This document shows, piece by piece, positions 4,744 through 5,284 of a stretch of DNA of 5,284 nt. The notes beneath the pieces were generated by a model. It was given only the letters and a program-made list of their open reading frames with translations, did not search any database and was not told the origin of the DNA. Position 1 is the first letter of the stretch; every line of letters starts with the position of its first letter. Source of the DNA: Collinsella aerofaciens (GTDB lineage: Bacteria; Actinomycetota; Coriobacteriia; Coriobacteriales; Coriobacteriaceae); the NCBI GenBank assembly GCA_014846205.1, contig RKAY01000051.1, positions 1 to 5,284 of the forward strand. The letters run 5' to 3'. Made by a program: the position numbers and the translations under genes.

Positions 4744-5284
4744 TTATTGCAGCTGTTCTTGAAGAACGATGAGCGAATGAGGGCTCAGGTCGTCGTATTG
4801 TATGAGGACGCGAGATGGAACGTTCTTAGTCGATGCCCGACCACCCGTCCACAGGCAATCGGCGATGTTGACATAGGAAATACGAGCGCCAGCAAGAGCC
4901 TTCGCGAAACTCTCCCCCGCCTTGTCCTCGGCCAGGGCAACGGCGCAGTAAAGGCCCGCGTCTGCATGCTCGATCGAAACCTCCCCTGCCGGAAACGCTT
5001 TCCGTACAAGCGCCGCCAGGCCATCACGCGCCTCGCGAGCACGAACGCGCACGCGGTTCACATGTCGCTCGTAATCACCCGATTCCAGCAAACGCGCCAA
5101 AGCAATCTGGTCAACAGAGCTCACCGACGAGGCGTAGAAACCAAGGCTGCTCCTAAACCGCTCCATTAGCTGGTCGGGCAACACCATGTACGCTAGACGC
5201 AACGCCGATGACAGGCTCTTCGAAAACGTGTTGGTGTAGATAACCGACTGGGCGGCATCGATCGCCGCGAGCGAAGGAATCGGC
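4744..5284 (-). CDS. MocR/GntR-type regulator, aminotransferase-like domain (5' part missing)
   Basis: The last 179 residues of a protein that continues beyond the right edge are present. They match the C-terminal part of a fold-type I aminotransferase domain. The PLP-binding Lys is in NTFSKSL (codon 5218-5220), followed by LRLAYMVLP, where the Arg normally contacts the PLP phosphate. Then come DQIALARLLESGDYERHVNRVR, and near the end the Arg of SRVLIQYDDLS, placed like the carboxylate-binding Arg of aspartate aminotransferase. The order and wording (PIPSL...YTNTFSKSLSSALRLAY...HVNRVR) are those of MocR/PdxR/GabR regulators, which carry an N-terminal GntR winged helix; that part lies outside the window. 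Such proteins sense an amino-compound or pyridoxal phosphate and control genes next to them. A plain aminotransferase is less likely. It is convergent with rbr, and its target genes should lie to the right. The TTG at 5202 is internal, not a start. No terminator of its own is visible. Confidence 0.9.
   Translation of the reverse strand, partial: PIPSLAAIDAAQSVIYTNTFSKSLSSALRLAYMVLPDQLMERFRSSLGFYASSVSSVDQIALARLLESGDYERHVNRVRVRAREARDGLAALVRKAFPAGEVSIEHADAGLYCAVALAEDKAGESFAKALAGARISYVNIADCLWTGGRASTKNVPSRVLIQYDDLSPHSLIVLQEQLQ

Noticed and set aside
1..5284. CRISPR array, tRNA or rRNA gene, insertion sequence, phage attachment site
   Set aside because: I found no spaced repeats of CRISPR type, no cloverleaf, no transposase fragments and no terminal inverted repeats in either strand.

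Overview
The window looks like a chromosomal segment from a strictly anaerobic, moderately high-GC Gram-positive bacterium. My best guess is the Coriobacteriia, near Collinsella. This rests on the reverse rubrerythrin, the Fe-alcohol dehydrogenase with its N-terminal extension, the codon style and the strong AGGAGG-type ribosome sites. No 16S or other marker is present, so the assignment is an inference.

Layout, left to right. Positions 31-1140 hold a run of minus-strand genes. In transcription order these are a 27-codon hydrophobic peptide resembling the holin-like (type I) toxins, a 59-codon Cys-rich ORF, a 59-codon charge-segregated acidic/basic protein, and a calcineurin-like metallophosphoesterase. 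Positions 1204-1237 hold a long dyad, probably the terminator of the next unit. Positions 1246-3854 are a two-gene minus-strand operon: an iron-containing alcohol dehydrogenase, then 8 bases later an NAD(P)-dependent aldehyde dehydrogenase. Positions 3855-4110 are an AT-rich divergent control region with two related dyads, a candidate -10 for the dehydrogenase operon, a promoter for the right-hand gene and a hairpin in its leader. Positions 4111-4671 encode a reverse rubrerythrin on the plus strand, closed by a clear intrinsic terminator. Positions 4744-5284 hold the 3' part of a convergent MocR/GntR-type regulator with an aminotransferase-like domain, cut by the window edge.

How the genes fit together. 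The alcohol and aldehyde dehydrogenases can interconvert an alcohol, its aldehyde and the acid, and are evidently co-translated. The two dyads flanking their likely start site suggest control by a dimeric repressor not encoded here. The rubrerythrin removes hydrogen peroxide and is probably highly expressed, judging by its strongly biased codons.

The least ordinary part is 840-1240. A hydrophobic mini-ORF has its ribosome site inside a small hairpin. It is followed by an inverted repeat that pairs along 17 bp only when read as plus-strand RNA, because five pairs are G-U on that strand and A-C on the other. This is what an antisense RNA of a type I toxin-antitoxin locus could look like. The alternative reading is a small minus-strand gene cluster containing a Cys-rich protein. 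Both are set out below.
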